From positions 1 to 40,643 of the forward strand of contig JAJZLX010000473.1 in assembly GCA_021850555.1 (NCBI GenBank): DNA of 40,643 nt, read 5' to 3'. The notes below the pieces were generated by a model, which worked only from the letters and a program-made list of their open reading frames with translations, was not told the DNA's origin and did no database searches. Both the position numbers and the translations under genes were made by a program. The DNA comes from Pseudomonadota bacterium. GTDB lineage: Bacteria > Pseudomonadota > Gammaproteobacteria > Steroidobacterales > Steroidobacteraceae. Of this stretch, positions 1 through 8,479 are shown in pieces (the first letter of the stretch is position 1; each line of letters opens with the position of its first letter).

Positions 1-310
1 CGTTGCTGTCGCTATTTGCTTGAGTTGCGAGGCTGCGCGCCGCCGCTCGATCACGGCAATCGTTGTCGCGGTCTTGGGTGGCAGAACGGGCCTCATTTGT
101 TCCCGGTAGCTCTGACCGCGCGATTCTACGAGCACGCCATTGATCTCCACGTCGAACTGGCCCTCCCTCCCTGCCTCGTCGCCTTGACCGTGGCGTCGAA
201 CCGTCGCTGGAACTCTTCGGCAACGGCAAGGGCTCGCTTGTGGGCCAGGAATAGAGTTTGCCGACTACTGTCGTCGTGGCACTGCACCTTGCCGCGGCCT
301 CTGTTTCTGT
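1..310 (-). pseudogene. Relic, possibly an Rdx (SelW-like) protein, partial at window edge
   Basis: Two overlapping minus-strand frames together read like one small protein. One frame gives a helix with AVAEEFQRRFDATVKATRQG. The next frame continues as GQFDVEINGVLVESR and runs open to the window start. The pattern of a basic helix followed by a G-x-F-x-V-x-I-x-G-x-L-V strand resembles the SelW/Rdx thioredoxin-like family. A frame change lies near position 140, the family's CxxC is not visible, and the second frame has no upstream start codon because a TAG interrupts it near 268. It sits directly after the MFS gene on the same strand. I infer a frameshifted or decayed gene; the family assignment is weak. 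Confidence 0.3.
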
Positions 311-313
311 TGG

Positions 314-1585
314 TTAGCTTACCATCCTGCCGCTGTCTTCCACTGCGAGAGCAATCCACAGGCCAGAGGCGCCCACGAGTGCCGCGGTGATCCAAAACGC
401 CGGCAACGCTGCGTGGGCGAGCTGCGCGATCGACCCCAGAAGCAGCGCGCCAATGGCGTAGCCTGTATCGCGCCAGTAGCGGTACGTGCCCAGGGCTTTG
501 CCGCGAATGAGGGGCGGCGCCCGGTCGGACATTGCGGCGATCAGGTTCGGATATAGGAGAGCCATCCCGACGCCCATGATTGCGGCGGCGGGCAACCAAA
601 GTCCCTCCCCTTGCCCAAGCGCAGTCAAGACGATCCCCCCGGCCAGCAGAAAGAACCCCGCGACCACCGGCCGCTTGCGGCCGATACGATCGGCTAGGTG
701 CCCGGTCCAGAGCTGAGAGAGCCCCCAGATCACCGCGTACACCCCCGTCAACCATCCGATCTCCAGCAATCCCGCGCCGTGCGCCTTGAAGTACAGCGGG
801 AACATCACCCACACCAGGGTATCGGCGATCTTGTTGACGACGCCGCCCTGGCACAGCGCGCTTCCCGCTCGGTCGCGAAAGGAAATCCGGAGGAAGGTCG
901 CGCCAAGACTCGGCGCATCACCGGCCAACCGAGCTCCGTGCATCTCGGCGTGTTCCGCATGGACCCACGCAAGGGTGTCACGCACTCGCACGAGCGTCGC
1001 AAGCGCCGCACCGATCGTGGCGAGGCCAAACAGCAGCAACGCCGGTCGGGCACCGATGTGCTCAGCGAGAAACGCCGCCCCGAGACCCGCGAACCCGACA
1101 GCAACATACCCGGTCGCCTCGTTGATCCCGACCGCGAGTCCGCGCTGATGGCTGCTCGCGAGGTCGATTTGGCTGGTGACTGTCATCGTCCAGGTGAATC
1201 CCTGACTGACGCCGAGAAACACGTTGGCGGCAACGATCCACCACCAGTTCGGCGCGACGTAGATCAGCAACGGAATCGGAATGGCGGCCAGCCATCCGGC
1301 AAGCAACACGGGCTTGCGACCGAAGCGGTCCGCGAGCCCGCCGGCGAGGAGATTGAGCGCGCCCTTGACCAGGCCGAAGGAGAGCACGAAGCTCGCGAGG
1401 AAGAGAAACGCGCCGCGCGCCACTCCGAAATCCCGCGCGACCGCCGGCAGAACGGCGCGATCCATGGCGATGATCAAGCCGACGAAGAACACCTGCAGCA
1501 TCTGCAGGCTGAACTGACTCCGGTTGGCCGCAATGCCACGCGGATGCGCTGCCATTGCGCCGGCACCGCTCGCCTCTGCCCTCAT
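314..1585 (-). CDS. MFS transporter
   Basis: Major facilitator superfamily permease of 423 residues, about 12 membrane segments. Both half-repeats carry the family's cytoplasmic loop motif: GGLADRFGRKPVLL near residue 90 in the first half and GHLADRIGRKRPVV in the second. The substrate cannot be read from the sequence. The start ATG at 1585 overlaps the stop of the upstream metallo-hydrolase gene by 4 nt (ATGA), so the two genes were translationally coupled. The upstream gene is frameshifted, which could lower expression of this one if coupling matters. The first 25 residues are polar, and a second ATG at residue 10 is a possible alternative start. Confidence 0.85.
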   Translation of the reverse strand: MRAEASGAGAMAAHPRGIAANRSQFSLQMLQVFFVGLIIAMDRAVLPAVARDFGVARGAFLFLASFVLSFGLVKGALNLLAGGLADRFGRKPVLLAGWLAAIPIPLLIYVAPNWWWIVAANVFLGVSQGFTWTMTVTSQIDLASSHQRGLAVGINEATGYVAVGFAGLGAAFLAEHIGARPALLLFGLATIGAALATLVRVRDTLAWVHAEHAEMHGARLAGDAPSLGATFLRISFRDRAGSALCQGGVVNKIADTLVWVMFPLYFKAHGAGLLEIGWLTGVYAVIWGLSQLWTGHLADRIGRKRPVVAGFFLLAGGIVLTALGQGEGLWLPAAAIMGVGMALLYPNLIAAMSDRAPPLIRGKALGTYRYWRDTGYAIGALLLGSIAQLAHAALPAFWITAALVGASGLWIALAVEDSGRMVS

Positions 1586-2315
1586 GTGGGCGCGCCCGGC
1601 AGCCCGGCGTTCCCGGCGCGTAGCTCCATCGCTTCAGGGGGTGCCGGCGGTATGTTCTCGAGCATGAACGCGACGAACTGCCCCGCTTCAGCAATACCGA
1701 AAGCGGCGTTGTGGCGCCGCTCAAATCCGATCGTGGAAATCGGCTTTCCCGAGAGGCCGCGGCCGCACACCGAGCCGGCCACGGCGCCCGGCAAGACTTC
1801 GATATGGTCCGGCAGAGCCTTCAGCCGCTCGAGGCTCGTGAACAATGCCCGGGCACCGCTCGCGGCATCGGAGGCGAGCTCGGTGCGCCCTACATCGCCT
1901 ACCATGAGCGTGTGCCCAGTCAGCACGCACCAGGGTTCCTGGGCCCGAGTCCGGTCGGTGACCAGCAGGCAGAGGTGGTCCAGCGTGTGCCCCGGGGTAT
2001 GAAGGACATCGAGCGCCACATTGCCGAGTTCGATCCGCTCGCCGTCCGTCAGACCGCAAAATGCGAAACCGGTCTCGGCCGAGGCATGCAGCGCGTAATC
2101 CGTTCCCGCTCTAACGGCCAGCTCCCGGCCGGCTGATCGGTGATCGGCATGAATGTGGGTATCGACCACGAGCCGGATCGGTGTCCCGGCGACCCTTGCG
2201 GCATCGAGGTAGGGCTCAATCGGAAAACCGGATCAACGATCGCGGCGGCGCCTTTGCCTGCGCATCCCAGCAGGTAAGACACGCTGCTGCGGTCGCTGCA
2301 GTCGCGCCACGACAA
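1582..2315 (-). pseudogene. MBL-fold hydrolase (persulfide dioxygenase/glyoxalase II-like), frameshifted
   Basis: Metallo-beta-lactamase-fold protein of the ETHE1/glyoxalase II-like group. The main frame carries the metal motif THIHADH, then HTPGHT and later TGHTLMVGDVGR, which supply the expected His and Asp ligands. The N-terminal strand region (SVSYLLGC...AAIVDPV) lies in a different frame. The frames meet at the A4 run at 2224-2227 (T4 on the coding strand). One extra base there would give a continuous VDPVFPIEPYLDAARV. The only start in the N-terminal frame is a TTG at 2315 without a clear ribosome site. Either this is a real single-base deletion or a sequencing error. The stop overlaps the MFS start by 4 nt. 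Confidence 0.75.
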
Positions 2316-2976
2316 TCACGCGCCCGCGGATCTTCTCTCCGCGGCGCACCGCAGCCAGCTGGCGCCGGCGCTCGACTTGTGGGTCGTGGAACACGCGCTC
2401 GCCGAGGCCGCCCCCCACCGCTCGGCACTGCTCGCCACCGATACCTCGTTATCCATCAACATCACGGGGCCTTCTCTGACGGACGCGACTTTTCTCGAGC
2501 GGGTCGAGCGGCTGATTCGCGGCTCGAGAATCGCCCCCTCGCTGATCACCTTCGAGATCACCGAGACCATCGCGGTGCTGAGCCTTTCCAAGGCCCTCGA
2601 GTTCATTCACCAACTGCGGGCCATGGGCTGCCGTTTTGCGCTCGATGACTTTGGCACGGGCACCAATTCCTTGAAGAATCTGACGAACCTGCCCGTCGAC
2701 CACGTCAAGATCGACGGCAGCTTCGTCACCGACATCCTCCGCAACCCCCAGTCGGTTGCCATGGTGCGCGCGATCGTGAGTCTCACCCGGGAACTCGGTA
2801 TCGGTACGGTCGCGGAGTACGCCGAGAATATCCGCATCATCGAACGATTACGCGAGCTCGGCGTGCAGTACGCGCAAGGATACGGAGTGGAAAAGCCGCG
2901 CGAATTGAAGGTCGTGCTGAACGAGTTGAGCGCGCGCGAATCCCAGGAGAACCGGGCCTTGGGACGGGAGATCTAG
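2278..2976 (+). pseudogene. 5'-truncated EAL-domain (c-di-GMP phosphodiesterase-type) gene
   Basis: The frame is open from 2278, right after an in-frame TAA at 2275-2277, and ends at 2976. It encodes most of an EAL domain: a DTLLR segment at the place of the usual E-x-L-L-R, PADLLSAA, the Asn strand (SINITG), FEITET, the catalytic DDFGTG followed by VKID, VAEYAEN and AQGYGVEKP. The start of the domain with the EAL glutamate, and any GGDEF or sensor domain, are absent. There is no ATG; the first usable start, TTG at 2377, would remove still more. The protein is therefore expected to be inactive if made at all. It abuts the 5' end of the frameshifted hydrolase, head to head. Confidence 0.75.
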
Positions 2977-3065
2977 TTTGTGAGTTATCGTTCCGACTTG
3001 GGCGCGAGCTCTGATGCGGTATCAATACGTCGGATGCTGAGCGAGACCGGCGAAAGGGGGCGATG

Positions 3066-3305
3066 ATGCTCATTTTGACCAGACGAGTCGGCGAGTCCGT
3101 GATGATTGGGAACGAAGTGACCATCACGGTGCTCAGCGTCAAGGGCAATCAGGCGCGCACCGGCATCGATGCGCCGCGACACATCGCGGTGCACCGCGAA
3201 GAGATTTACGAGCGGATCAGGCGGAAACAACGCGGCGCTACCGCACAGAGTGGCGAGCCGCCCAAGCCCGCTCCCAGCTTCGCGCGACCGGAAGAGCCCC
3301 GGTAG
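3066..3305 (+). CDS. csrA: Carbon storage regulator CsrA
   Basis: Small dimeric RNA-binding protein that represses or stabilises target mRNAs at GGA motifs. The sequence starts [15 protein letters not shown] and contains the C-terminal RNA-contact segment [16 protein letters not shown], both diagnostic. I chose the second of two adjacent ATGs (3063 and 3066), because family members start MLIL; a GA-rich site (GAAAGGGGG) precedes it. At 79 residues it is longer than the usual 61-65: a Pro/Ala-rich tail follows the last helix. The central strand reads ARTGIDAP where most members have a V-R-I-G-type sequence. It probably forms an operon with the small gene 36 nt downstream. Confidence 0.92.
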   Translation: MLILTRRVGESVMIGNEVTITVLSVKGNQARTGIDAPRHIAVHREEIYERIRRKQRGATAQSGEPPKPAPSFARPEEPR

Positions 3306-3341
3306 ATCGATTTTGCAGGACGGCTATGGAGGAGTCTTGGG

Positions 3342-3581
3342 ATGCTTGACGGACGAATCGTGAACCGCGGCAGCGGCGAACCCATCCCCGATGACGAGCC
3401 GATCTTTGTATTGCGCGCGAAGGACCGGCTCGCCGTTCGCACGCTGACCGCCTACTTCAGTGCCGTCGATGAACCCGAGCGCGCCCGAGCGGTGGCGGCT
3501 CGCCTCGAGGACTTCAGGCGGTTCGTCCGGGAACATCCCGAGCGGATGGAAGACCCCGATCCGCCGTCCGTCGAGATGTAA
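3342..3581 (+). CDS. Conserved hypothetical protein, 79 aa
   Basis: Short soluble protein of unknown function. It opens with a segment IPDDEPIFVLRAKDRLA, then an Ala/Arg-rich amphipathic helix, and ends in an acidic Pro-rich tail (EDPDPPSVEM). No signal peptide, membrane segment or metal motif is visible. A strong ribosome site (GGAGGAG at about 3329) precedes the ATG, which supports translation. It follows csrA by 36 nt on the same strand and is likely co-transcribed. I do not assign a function. Confidence 0.65.
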   Translation: MLDGRIVNRGSGEPIPDDEPIFVLRAKDRLAVRTLTAYFSAVDEPERARAVAARLEDFRRFVREHPERMEDPDPPSVEM

Positions 3582-3605
3582 CCTTTTGGCTTGTCATCGG
3601 CATCC

Positions 3606-4031
3606 TCAGATGAACAAGTCGGCCGCGACGTTGAACCGCCGCGCAAACTTCTTTGCGAGATCCTTGCTGATGGCGCGCCGGCCGTTGAGGATGTCTGAAA
3701 TCCGGCTTTGCGGCGCGCAGTCGACGAGATCCTCCTGCTTGAGCTCGTGCTGCTGCATCAGGAAGCGCAGCGTCTCAGCCGGGGACGCCTCGGGGATGAT
3801 CGTGTGCTCGTCCTCATACGCTTCCACCTGGTCGGAGAGATAATCGAGCACCTCGGCAAGGGGATGGCTCTCGTCGTCGCCGATCACGTCAATCAGCGCA
3901 TCGACGACGGACCGTGCGGTCGCATATTCCGCCTCGGTCCGCACCGCGGTCACGCCGATCGCCTTCTTGAACGGCATCCAGGCCCGCAGGATCGCCTGCG
4001 GGTCGGGGGTAGTGTTGTGTGCATGGCGCAT
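3606..4031 (-). CDS. higA: HigA-type antitoxin (helix-turn-helix)
   Basis: Antitoxin of a HigBA-type module, 141 residues. The N-terminal two thirds is an acidic helical region of the HigA/YgjM kind (VVDALIDVIGDDESHPLAEVLDYL). The C-terminal third is a Cro/C1-type helix-turn-helix (LKQEDLVDCAPQSRISDILNGRRAISKDLAKKFARRF). The start ATG at 4031 lies 2 nt after the toxin stop; an upstream in-frame start at 4052 would overlap the toxin gene. Toxin-first order is usual for higBA. It neutralises the toxin and with it should repress the promoter at 4335-4362. Confidence 0.85.
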   Translation of the reverse strand: MRHAHNTTPDPQAILRAWMPFKKAIGVTAVRTEAEYATARSVVDALIDVIGDDESHPLAEVLDYLSDQVEAYEDEHTIIPEASPAETLRFLMQQHELKQEDLVDCAPQSRISDILNGRRAISKDLAKKFARRFNVAADLFI

Positions 4032-4033
4032 AT

Positions 4034-4327
4034 TCAGTTTCTCCGCTTCCACTTGTCGCGGTCGTACTCGGCGTGGGTGAGGACTTGACGGATGTACACC
4101 TTGCGCCGGTTGTAATGGATCACCGCGATCAGGCGGTATTTGTTCCCGCCGATGTTGAACACTGTGAACGGGTCAACGTAATCGGCGCTGCCAAAGGTCT
4201 CCCGCAGGACGTTGAAGTCCGCAAAGACCTCCCGGCGCATGATCCGGTACCACGCCTCGAGCGGCCCCTCGGCGCCCGGATGCTTCTTCCAGAACTCGAC
4301 CAAGGCGGGCTTCGCGATGACGTGCAT
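4034..4327 (-). CDS. higB: HigB-type mRNA interferase toxin
   Basis: Toxin of the RelE/HigB superfamily, 97 residues, a ribosome-dependent mRNA endonuclease in characterised relatives. Visible family features are the N-terminal helix with PALVEFWKKHPGAEGPLEAWY, the strand block NIGGNKYRLIAVIHYNRRKVYIRQVLTH, and the basic end AEYDRDKWKRR. The YIRQVLTHAEYD segment is typical of the HigB group that pairs with long HigA proteins. It is first in an operon with the antitoxin, and a good promoter with an overlapping palindrome lies just upstream. Confidence 0.88.
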   Translation of the reverse strand: MHVIAKPALVEFWKKHPGAEGPLEAWYRIMRREVFADFNVLRETFGSADYVDPFTVFNIGGNKYRLIAVIHYNRRKVYIRQVLTHAEYDRDKWKRRN

Positions 4328-4334
4328 CGCGGGT

Positions 4335-4362
4335 AATATACCACAATGGTATTATCGGTCAA
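4335..4362 (-). promoter_or_regulatory. higBA promoter with palindromic operator
   Basis: On the minus strand there is a -35 TTGACC (4357-4362), a 16-bp spacer and a -10 TATATT (4335-4340). A 6-bp-arm palindrome, ATACCA-CAA-TGGTAT (4338-4352), overlaps the spacer and -10. This is the expected position for autoregulation by the HigA helix-turn-helix protein. The toxin start is 8 nt downstream of the -10, so the leader is very short or absent. Confidence 0.65.
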
Positions 4363-4690
4363 GACGGCGCCCATCACTCCGGATGATTCAGCCGGATATT
4401 GATCCCGCCTGACAGCCCCTGGCGCCGCGGGGTATCCTCTGCATGCTCGAGCCCCCGTGAAAGTGCTTGGCCGCGGTGCGGCCCAGGAGGCTTTGCCGGT
4501 CTTCTCCGCCCCAGAGCGCCCGCGGCGGTCGCTCCTGGGGCGGACCCGCGCTGGTCCGCTGCACATCGCCATCATCAGGAAGTAGCAGCGGCGGTTCTGC
4601 GACGGCGGGAGTGGTGAAAGCTGCCGCGCGCGGCGCACGTGTACCGCTCATCGCCACACGCAGTGTCCCAATACGCGGGGTTTGGCCCTT
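4363..4690. other. Gene-free stretch between higBA and the merA relic
   Basis: No recognisable gene, RNA or repeat is seen here. Open frames exist in several registers, as expected for GC-rich DNA, but none has family features or a convincing start. It may be further decayed sequence belonging to the merA relic that follows. Confidence 0.4.
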
Positions 4691-5067
4691 GAGGGGAGCC
4701 GCGCGGCCCGCACATGACCGGCGGCGGCGCGCTGCTCGATCTCAGCGCCATGTCCGCAGTCATATTCACCGACGTATCCTCACCCTGGACAACGTGCCGC
4801 GGGCGCTCGCGAACTTCGATATGCCAGGCTTCATCAATCTCGTCACCGAAGCCCCCAGTGGCCGGATCACAGCGGTCAGGTACACCCGACACCAGCGAGC
4901 TGCTCCAATCTGCAGCGCTCGCGATCCGCGCCAGGGTGACCGCGTGGGGACGCGCCGACCCGTTGTTGCCGTGAGACATTATGGTCGACGGCCTGAAGTT
5001 CGCGGCGCAGACCTTCTCGAAGGACACGAAACGGCCGTCGTGCGACGCGGGGCAGGAGAGACTCGCG
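4690..5067 (+). pseudogene. Decayed fragment of a second merA (mercuric reductase)
   Basis: Pieces of the MerA C-terminal domain appear in order but in changing frames. They are SRAART, then MTGGGALLDLSAMSAVIFTD (from 4714), then [14 protein letters not shown] with GFINLV, then SELLQSAALAIRARVT, then MVDGLKFAAQTFSKD (from 4981). Each has a counterpart in the intact MerA at 31770-33455 ([62 protein letters not shown]). About 20 residues between VIFTD and LTLDNV are deleted, and at least two frameshifts are present. The C-terminal Cys pair (SCC in MerA) reads SCD. The differences are spread along the segment, so this looks like an independent old copy, not a recent duplicate. Confidence 0.85.
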
Positions 5068-5194
5068 TGACCTCCTACACCACGGGCGCCAATCGAGCGA
5101 CGGCCAAGATGGCGCAATAACTGCGGTGCGCATGGCCTCCTGAGAAACCTGCCTTGTGCGCAGCTCTCTGGCGTTATGCCGGCCGCACTATCCT

Positions 5195-6238
5195 TCAATA
5201 GTCCTCGGCCTCGAATCCCATGACCTCAGCTGGCTCATCCCCCTCAGCCTGCACGCCGACGTACAGTCGATCCATACGCACATCAAAATACCCCGTTCTT
5301 GCGCCCACCTTTGTCGGAACGTTCGCGATCAGACCGTAACGATCGGGGGTCATCTGCTGAACCACGCTCACGAACCCCTCACCTCCAATGATGTAGATCC
5401 GCTTGCGAGACGCGTCGTAGAAGGCGTCATCCGCCTCACCAACAATATCCGGCACGAGCGAGACGACCTTTCCGGTGCGCGTATCGAAGACAATCAACAT
5501 CGGGTTCTTGCGCGTCACCGTGAACAGCCGGTGGTCGGCCTCATCGAATGTCATCGCGTAATTGCCGCTCAGACCTCCCGGCAAGGGCCATTTCGTCGAT
5601 TTCCCGGTGTTGCGATTGATCGCCAGCACCGCATTGCCGCACGTGGGACAGTTGGCGTACAACATCGGCCCGTGCATCTCGATGGCGAAGCGTTCCGGAT
5701 GGTGGCCGGTCTTCCAGATCTTGCCCACCCGGCTATCCGTAGCCGGATTGATCGCCGCGATACCGCCGTTCGGCCAATCACCTTCCGCGACCAGAACCAG
5801 CTTGTGCACCGGATCCCACACCTCGTCATCGGCGTCTCCACTGAATCTGATGCTCTTCTTCAGGTGAAACGTCGAAGCATCGAAGATGTATACCGCGCCG
5901 TGCGAGCTTGCGGAGAATAGCTCGTTGAACCCCTGCGCATAGAGTTCGCCCTGCGGCCCCGGCACCCCGGGGATGAAATGCACCAGGCTCCCGTCGAACC
6001 AGTTCTCCACGCCCACCCCATTGCTGCCGACGATGGAGAAATACAGCATGCGCCCTTGGCCATCAAAATGGTCGATCCGCCCGTAATGGCCTGGGATCGG
6101 AACCTTCTCGTACAGCTCGAGCGGCAGCCTCGCTGGCGGAACGGTCAGCGCCGGCGCCGGCGCGGCCGCCGTATCGGTGACGTTGAGGAGTCCTGCACTC
6201 AGCAGCACGGCAAGGGGGAAGAGAAGCTTCTTGTTCAT
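5195..6238 (-). CDS. Secreted YVTN/YncE-like beta-propeller protein (1)
   Basis: 347 residues with a Sec signal peptide (MNKKLLFPLAVLLSAGLL... ending near AAA). The rest is a repeat of propeller blades: GRIDHFDGQGRMLYFS, GAVYIFDASTFHLKKSI, KLVLVAEGD, NAVLAINRNTGK, RLFTVTRKNPMLIVFDTRTGK and RKRIYIIGGEGFVSVVQ. The FD-x-RTGK and YIIGGEG elements are typical of the YVTN family. Two Cys in NCPTCGN may form a disulfide. Function is unknown; such propellers are periplasmic or secreted scaffolds. An AGGTGA ribosome site precedes the ATG. It is last in the minus-strand cluster, 44 nt after its paralogue. Confidence 0.8.
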   Translation of the reverse strand: MNKKLLFPLAVLLSAGLLNVTDTAAAPAPALTVPPARLPLELYEKVPIPGHYGRIDHFDGQGRMLYFSIVGSNGVGVENWFDGSLVHFIPGVPGPQGELYAQGFNELFSASSHGAVYIFDASTFHLKKSIRFSGDADDEVWDPVHKLVLVAEGDWPNGGIAAINPATDSRVGKIWKTGHHPERFAIEMHGPMLYANCPTCGNAVLAINRNTGKSTKWPLPGGLSGNYAMTFDEADHRLFTVTRKNPMLIVFDTRTGKVVSLVPDIVGEADDAFYDASRKRIYIIGGEGFVSVVQQMTPDRYGLIANVPTKVGARTGYFDVRMDRLYVGVQAEGDEPAEVMGFEAEDY

Positions 6239-6282
6239 CTCAAATCACCTCACGCGGGTCAATGCAGAACTGCTGGATTGAT

Positions 6283-7305
6283 TCACGGGCCCGGTTGGAA
6301 GACCAGGATCCTAGCCCCATGGCCACCGCCAGCAGGCACGGCCACGTAGTAACGATCAAGCTGTCTCACCCAGAGCGATGTTCTGGCGTTTGCTCCCGTG
6401 GAGACCCTGGCGATCTCCGTGTAGCGGTCGGCGCTCCATTGCTGATAAACGGCGACGTACCCCTGGCCGCCGGATGCGTAGATGCGGCGGTGCAGCGCGT
6501 CGTAGAACAGACCGTCCATCAAGCCCACGCTGGGTAGGCTGGCAATGAAACGGTGGGTGCGACTGTCGAATACCTCTATTGCGGCGGGATTGCGCATCCC
6601 GACGAACAGCCTATCGTCCCGGCGATCGAGCGCGAGGGACACCGGGCTGCCGGCCTTGGACAGCCAGGTCGAGACAATCCGCCCCGTTCGGGCGTCGATC
6701 TGCGAGATCTGGTGCGTCTTGGGCACCGTGATGAAAAGCGTTCGCCCAGGCTGTCCGACCAGGAGGGTACCGGGGTGGGCACTCGTGCGGATATTGCCCA
6801 CCTGCCGGTCCGTGACCGCATTGATGAGCCCCACTTCGCCGTATTTCTTGTCCGCAGCCCCGCCGCCATAGCCCACGTACAGCATGCGCGTCACAGGATC
6901 GTAGGCTTCCGCATCCGGGCCGAGAGCGAGTTTCACGGTGCCGAGCAGCTGCAAGTCGCTCCCGCGATACACTCTCACGTCGCCCCCCAAGCCGTCCGCC
7001 GTGAAGAGTTTGTCGAGGCTCGCCGCGTAGTATTCGCCCTGCGGCTCCTTTACCCCGGGCAGGCTCCGCAGCCACTGGTCGGTCCTGAGATCGACCACCT
7101 CGACCGTATGGTTGCCCAGGGCGGAGATGAACAGCCGCTGGCCCCGAACATCCACACTGAAATGATCGATACGACCGTGGACATGTGGCAGGGCGATGGT
7201 TGCCACCCGTTGCAGCGGCCGAGGAGTCCCCACGGCCCAGCCGGGCGGCGCTTCGAGCGCGAGTGAAAGGGCCGCCAGTGCGTACGCAATGAGTGATCTG
7301 TTCAC
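6283..7305 (-). CDS. Secreted YVTN/YncE-like beta-propeller protein (2)
   Basis: 340-residue paralogue of the neighbouring gene, with a signal peptide (NRSLIAYALAALSLALEAPPGWA). Blade repeats include HVHGRIDHFSVDVRGQRLFIS, NHTVEVVDLRTDQ, DVRVYRGSDLQLLG, TRMLYVGYGGGAADKKYGEV and RRIYASGGQGYVAVYQQ. The start is GTG at 7305 behind a GAGGGGGA ribosome site. The shared RIDHF blade and the shared G-G-x-G-Y/F-V-x-V-x-Q-Q final blade show that the two genes arose by duplication. It lacks the Cys pair of paralogue 1. It probably belongs to the same transcription unit as the outer-membrane barrel 262 nt upstream, though that gap could hold a separate promoter. Confidence 0.8.
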   Translation of the reverse strand: MNRSLIAYALAALSLALEAPPGWAVGTPRPLQRVATIALPHVHGRIDHFSVDVRGQRLFISALGNHTVEVVDLRTDQWLRSLPGVKEPQGEYYAASLDKLFTADGLGGDVRVYRGSDLQLLGTVKLALGPDAEAYDPVTRMLYVGYGGGAADKKYGEVGLINAVTDRQVGNIRTSAHPGTLLVGQPGRTLFITVPKTHQISQIDARTGRIVSTWLSKAGSPVSLALDRRDDRLFVGMRNPAAIEVFDSRTHRFIASLPSVGLMDGLFYDALHRRIYASGGQGYVAVYQQWSADRYTEIARVSTGANARTSLWVRQLDRYYVAVPAGGGHGARILVFQPGP

Positions 7306-7567
7306 GCATCCCCCTCGTCTCTAACGTAGCGTCAACGGCGCTCGGGCCGCCGGCTCGCTGCGCTCCAAGGTGCAGGTCGCGGCCGTCCCGCTTACCACTA
7401 TGGAGTAAGACGCCGCAATCGCGAGAATCCTCCTCCAATCTCCACGAGATCGGACCAAAGTCCGCGCAGTGCCCCATGCTTACGAGTGGCGCGTTCCGGT
7501 ACTGCCGGAATTGCGGATTCGTGGCGCATGGTCACTGGCCGACAACGCCGCTGGGCCGCCCGCGAGC

Positions 7568-8467
7568 TCAGCCGTATGGAAACTCGAGACCAAACCCGAC
7601 ACCGACGTAATTGTCGAAACCTCCGAGACGACCGGAGATTCTCTGCCCGAGCTCGGCATCGACCTCAATGTGCGGAGTGATGAGATACTGAAAGCCGCCA
7701 TCGGCATCGAAGCCGTTCCCCAGCCTCGGTCCGATCTTGCTTTGTCCGTAAATCTCCCCATAAAGCTGGTAGCGATTGTCCCAGGCGTAGGTGACCACCC
7801 AGTCGGGGTTGAAGCTGGTGAACCGCCGGCCTCCGCTGTTTGCCGGAGCCACGTCCGAGGTGACTCCGCCCATGAATGCGATGCCCCAGTGGGGGCCGAT
7901 GCCGAGACTCACAATGGCATTCGTCGCCGAACCCCATCCGTCGCTCCCGTAGTTTGGATCTCCACTCGGGAGCGTTACGATTTCCTCGGCCGCGAGCTGC
8001 CATAGCGAGGTACTGACGATCTCGCGGCGAAATCCGATCGATGTCGGGCCGTAGCCGACGACCCGCGAAGGGGCCGGTCCGCCCGAGAACTGGTCGAGGT
8101 AGTTCGGGGGCAGAAGAATGAGTTCGTTACGGTCGGGGAGGCCGAAGCTCAGCTCGAGCTCCGGAAAGTTGAACCCGCTGCCTTCCGGACCGCGCTGATC
8201 GACGGTTTGGTAACCCGCTTCAAGCACGACGCGGCCTGGAGGTGCCACGCAGCTGCTGTCCGCGACCGTCGGCCGGTTGAGGATTGCAAGCAACGATCCC
8301 GCGCCGCGGCAGGGATTGCCGGACGGACCGGTCGATGCGTATGCCACGGTGCCGAAAAGACTGACCGCGCTCGATATCAGGAGAAACGCGTGCGCAAGGC
8401 GTCGAGATTGGAGCGAGCGAGCTGAAGTCCGCGCGCACCCAACCGGTCCGGATCCTGAAGTGATCAT
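7568..8467 (-). CDS. Outer-membrane barrel protein, MetA-pathway-like
   Basis: 299 residues. After a basic N-terminus a signal peptide is visible (AHAFLLISSAVSLFGTVAYA). The mature protein shows alternating strands ending in aromatic residues (VVLEAGYQTVDQ, LELSFGLPDRNELIL, IGPHWGIAFMGGVTSDV, DWVVTYAWDNRYQLYGEIYGQSK, YVGVGFGLEFPYG). This is the pattern of the 'putative MetA-pathway of phenol degradation' barrel family, whose substrate role is unproven. Two Cys near the mature N-terminus could pair. It lies 12 nt after the TolC-like gene and is surely in its operon, so it may be a second outer-membrane component. Confidence 0.75.
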   Translation of the reverse strand: MITSGSGPVGCARTSARSLQSRRLAHAFLLISSAVSLFGTVAYASTGPSGNPCRGAGSLLAILNRPTVADSSCVAPPGRVVLEAGYQTVDQRGPEGSGFNFPELELSFGLPDRNELILLPPNYLDQFSGGPAPSRVVGYGPTSIGFRREIVSTSLWQLAAEEIVTLPSGDPNYGSDGWGSATNAIVSLGIGPHWGIAFMGGVTSDVAPANSGGRRFTSFNPDWVVTYAWDNRYQLYGEIYGQSKIGPRLGNGFDADGGFQYLITPHIEVDAELGQRISGRLGGFDNYVGVGFGLEFPYG

Positions 8468-8479
8468 CGTATTATTCCT

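Noticed and set aside
698..2002. Long plus-strand open frame opposite the MFS and hydrolase genes
   Set aside because: Composition is Arg/Glu/Pro/His-rich without family features, and it mirrors well-supported coding on the other strand; typical of antisense frames in GC-rich DNA.
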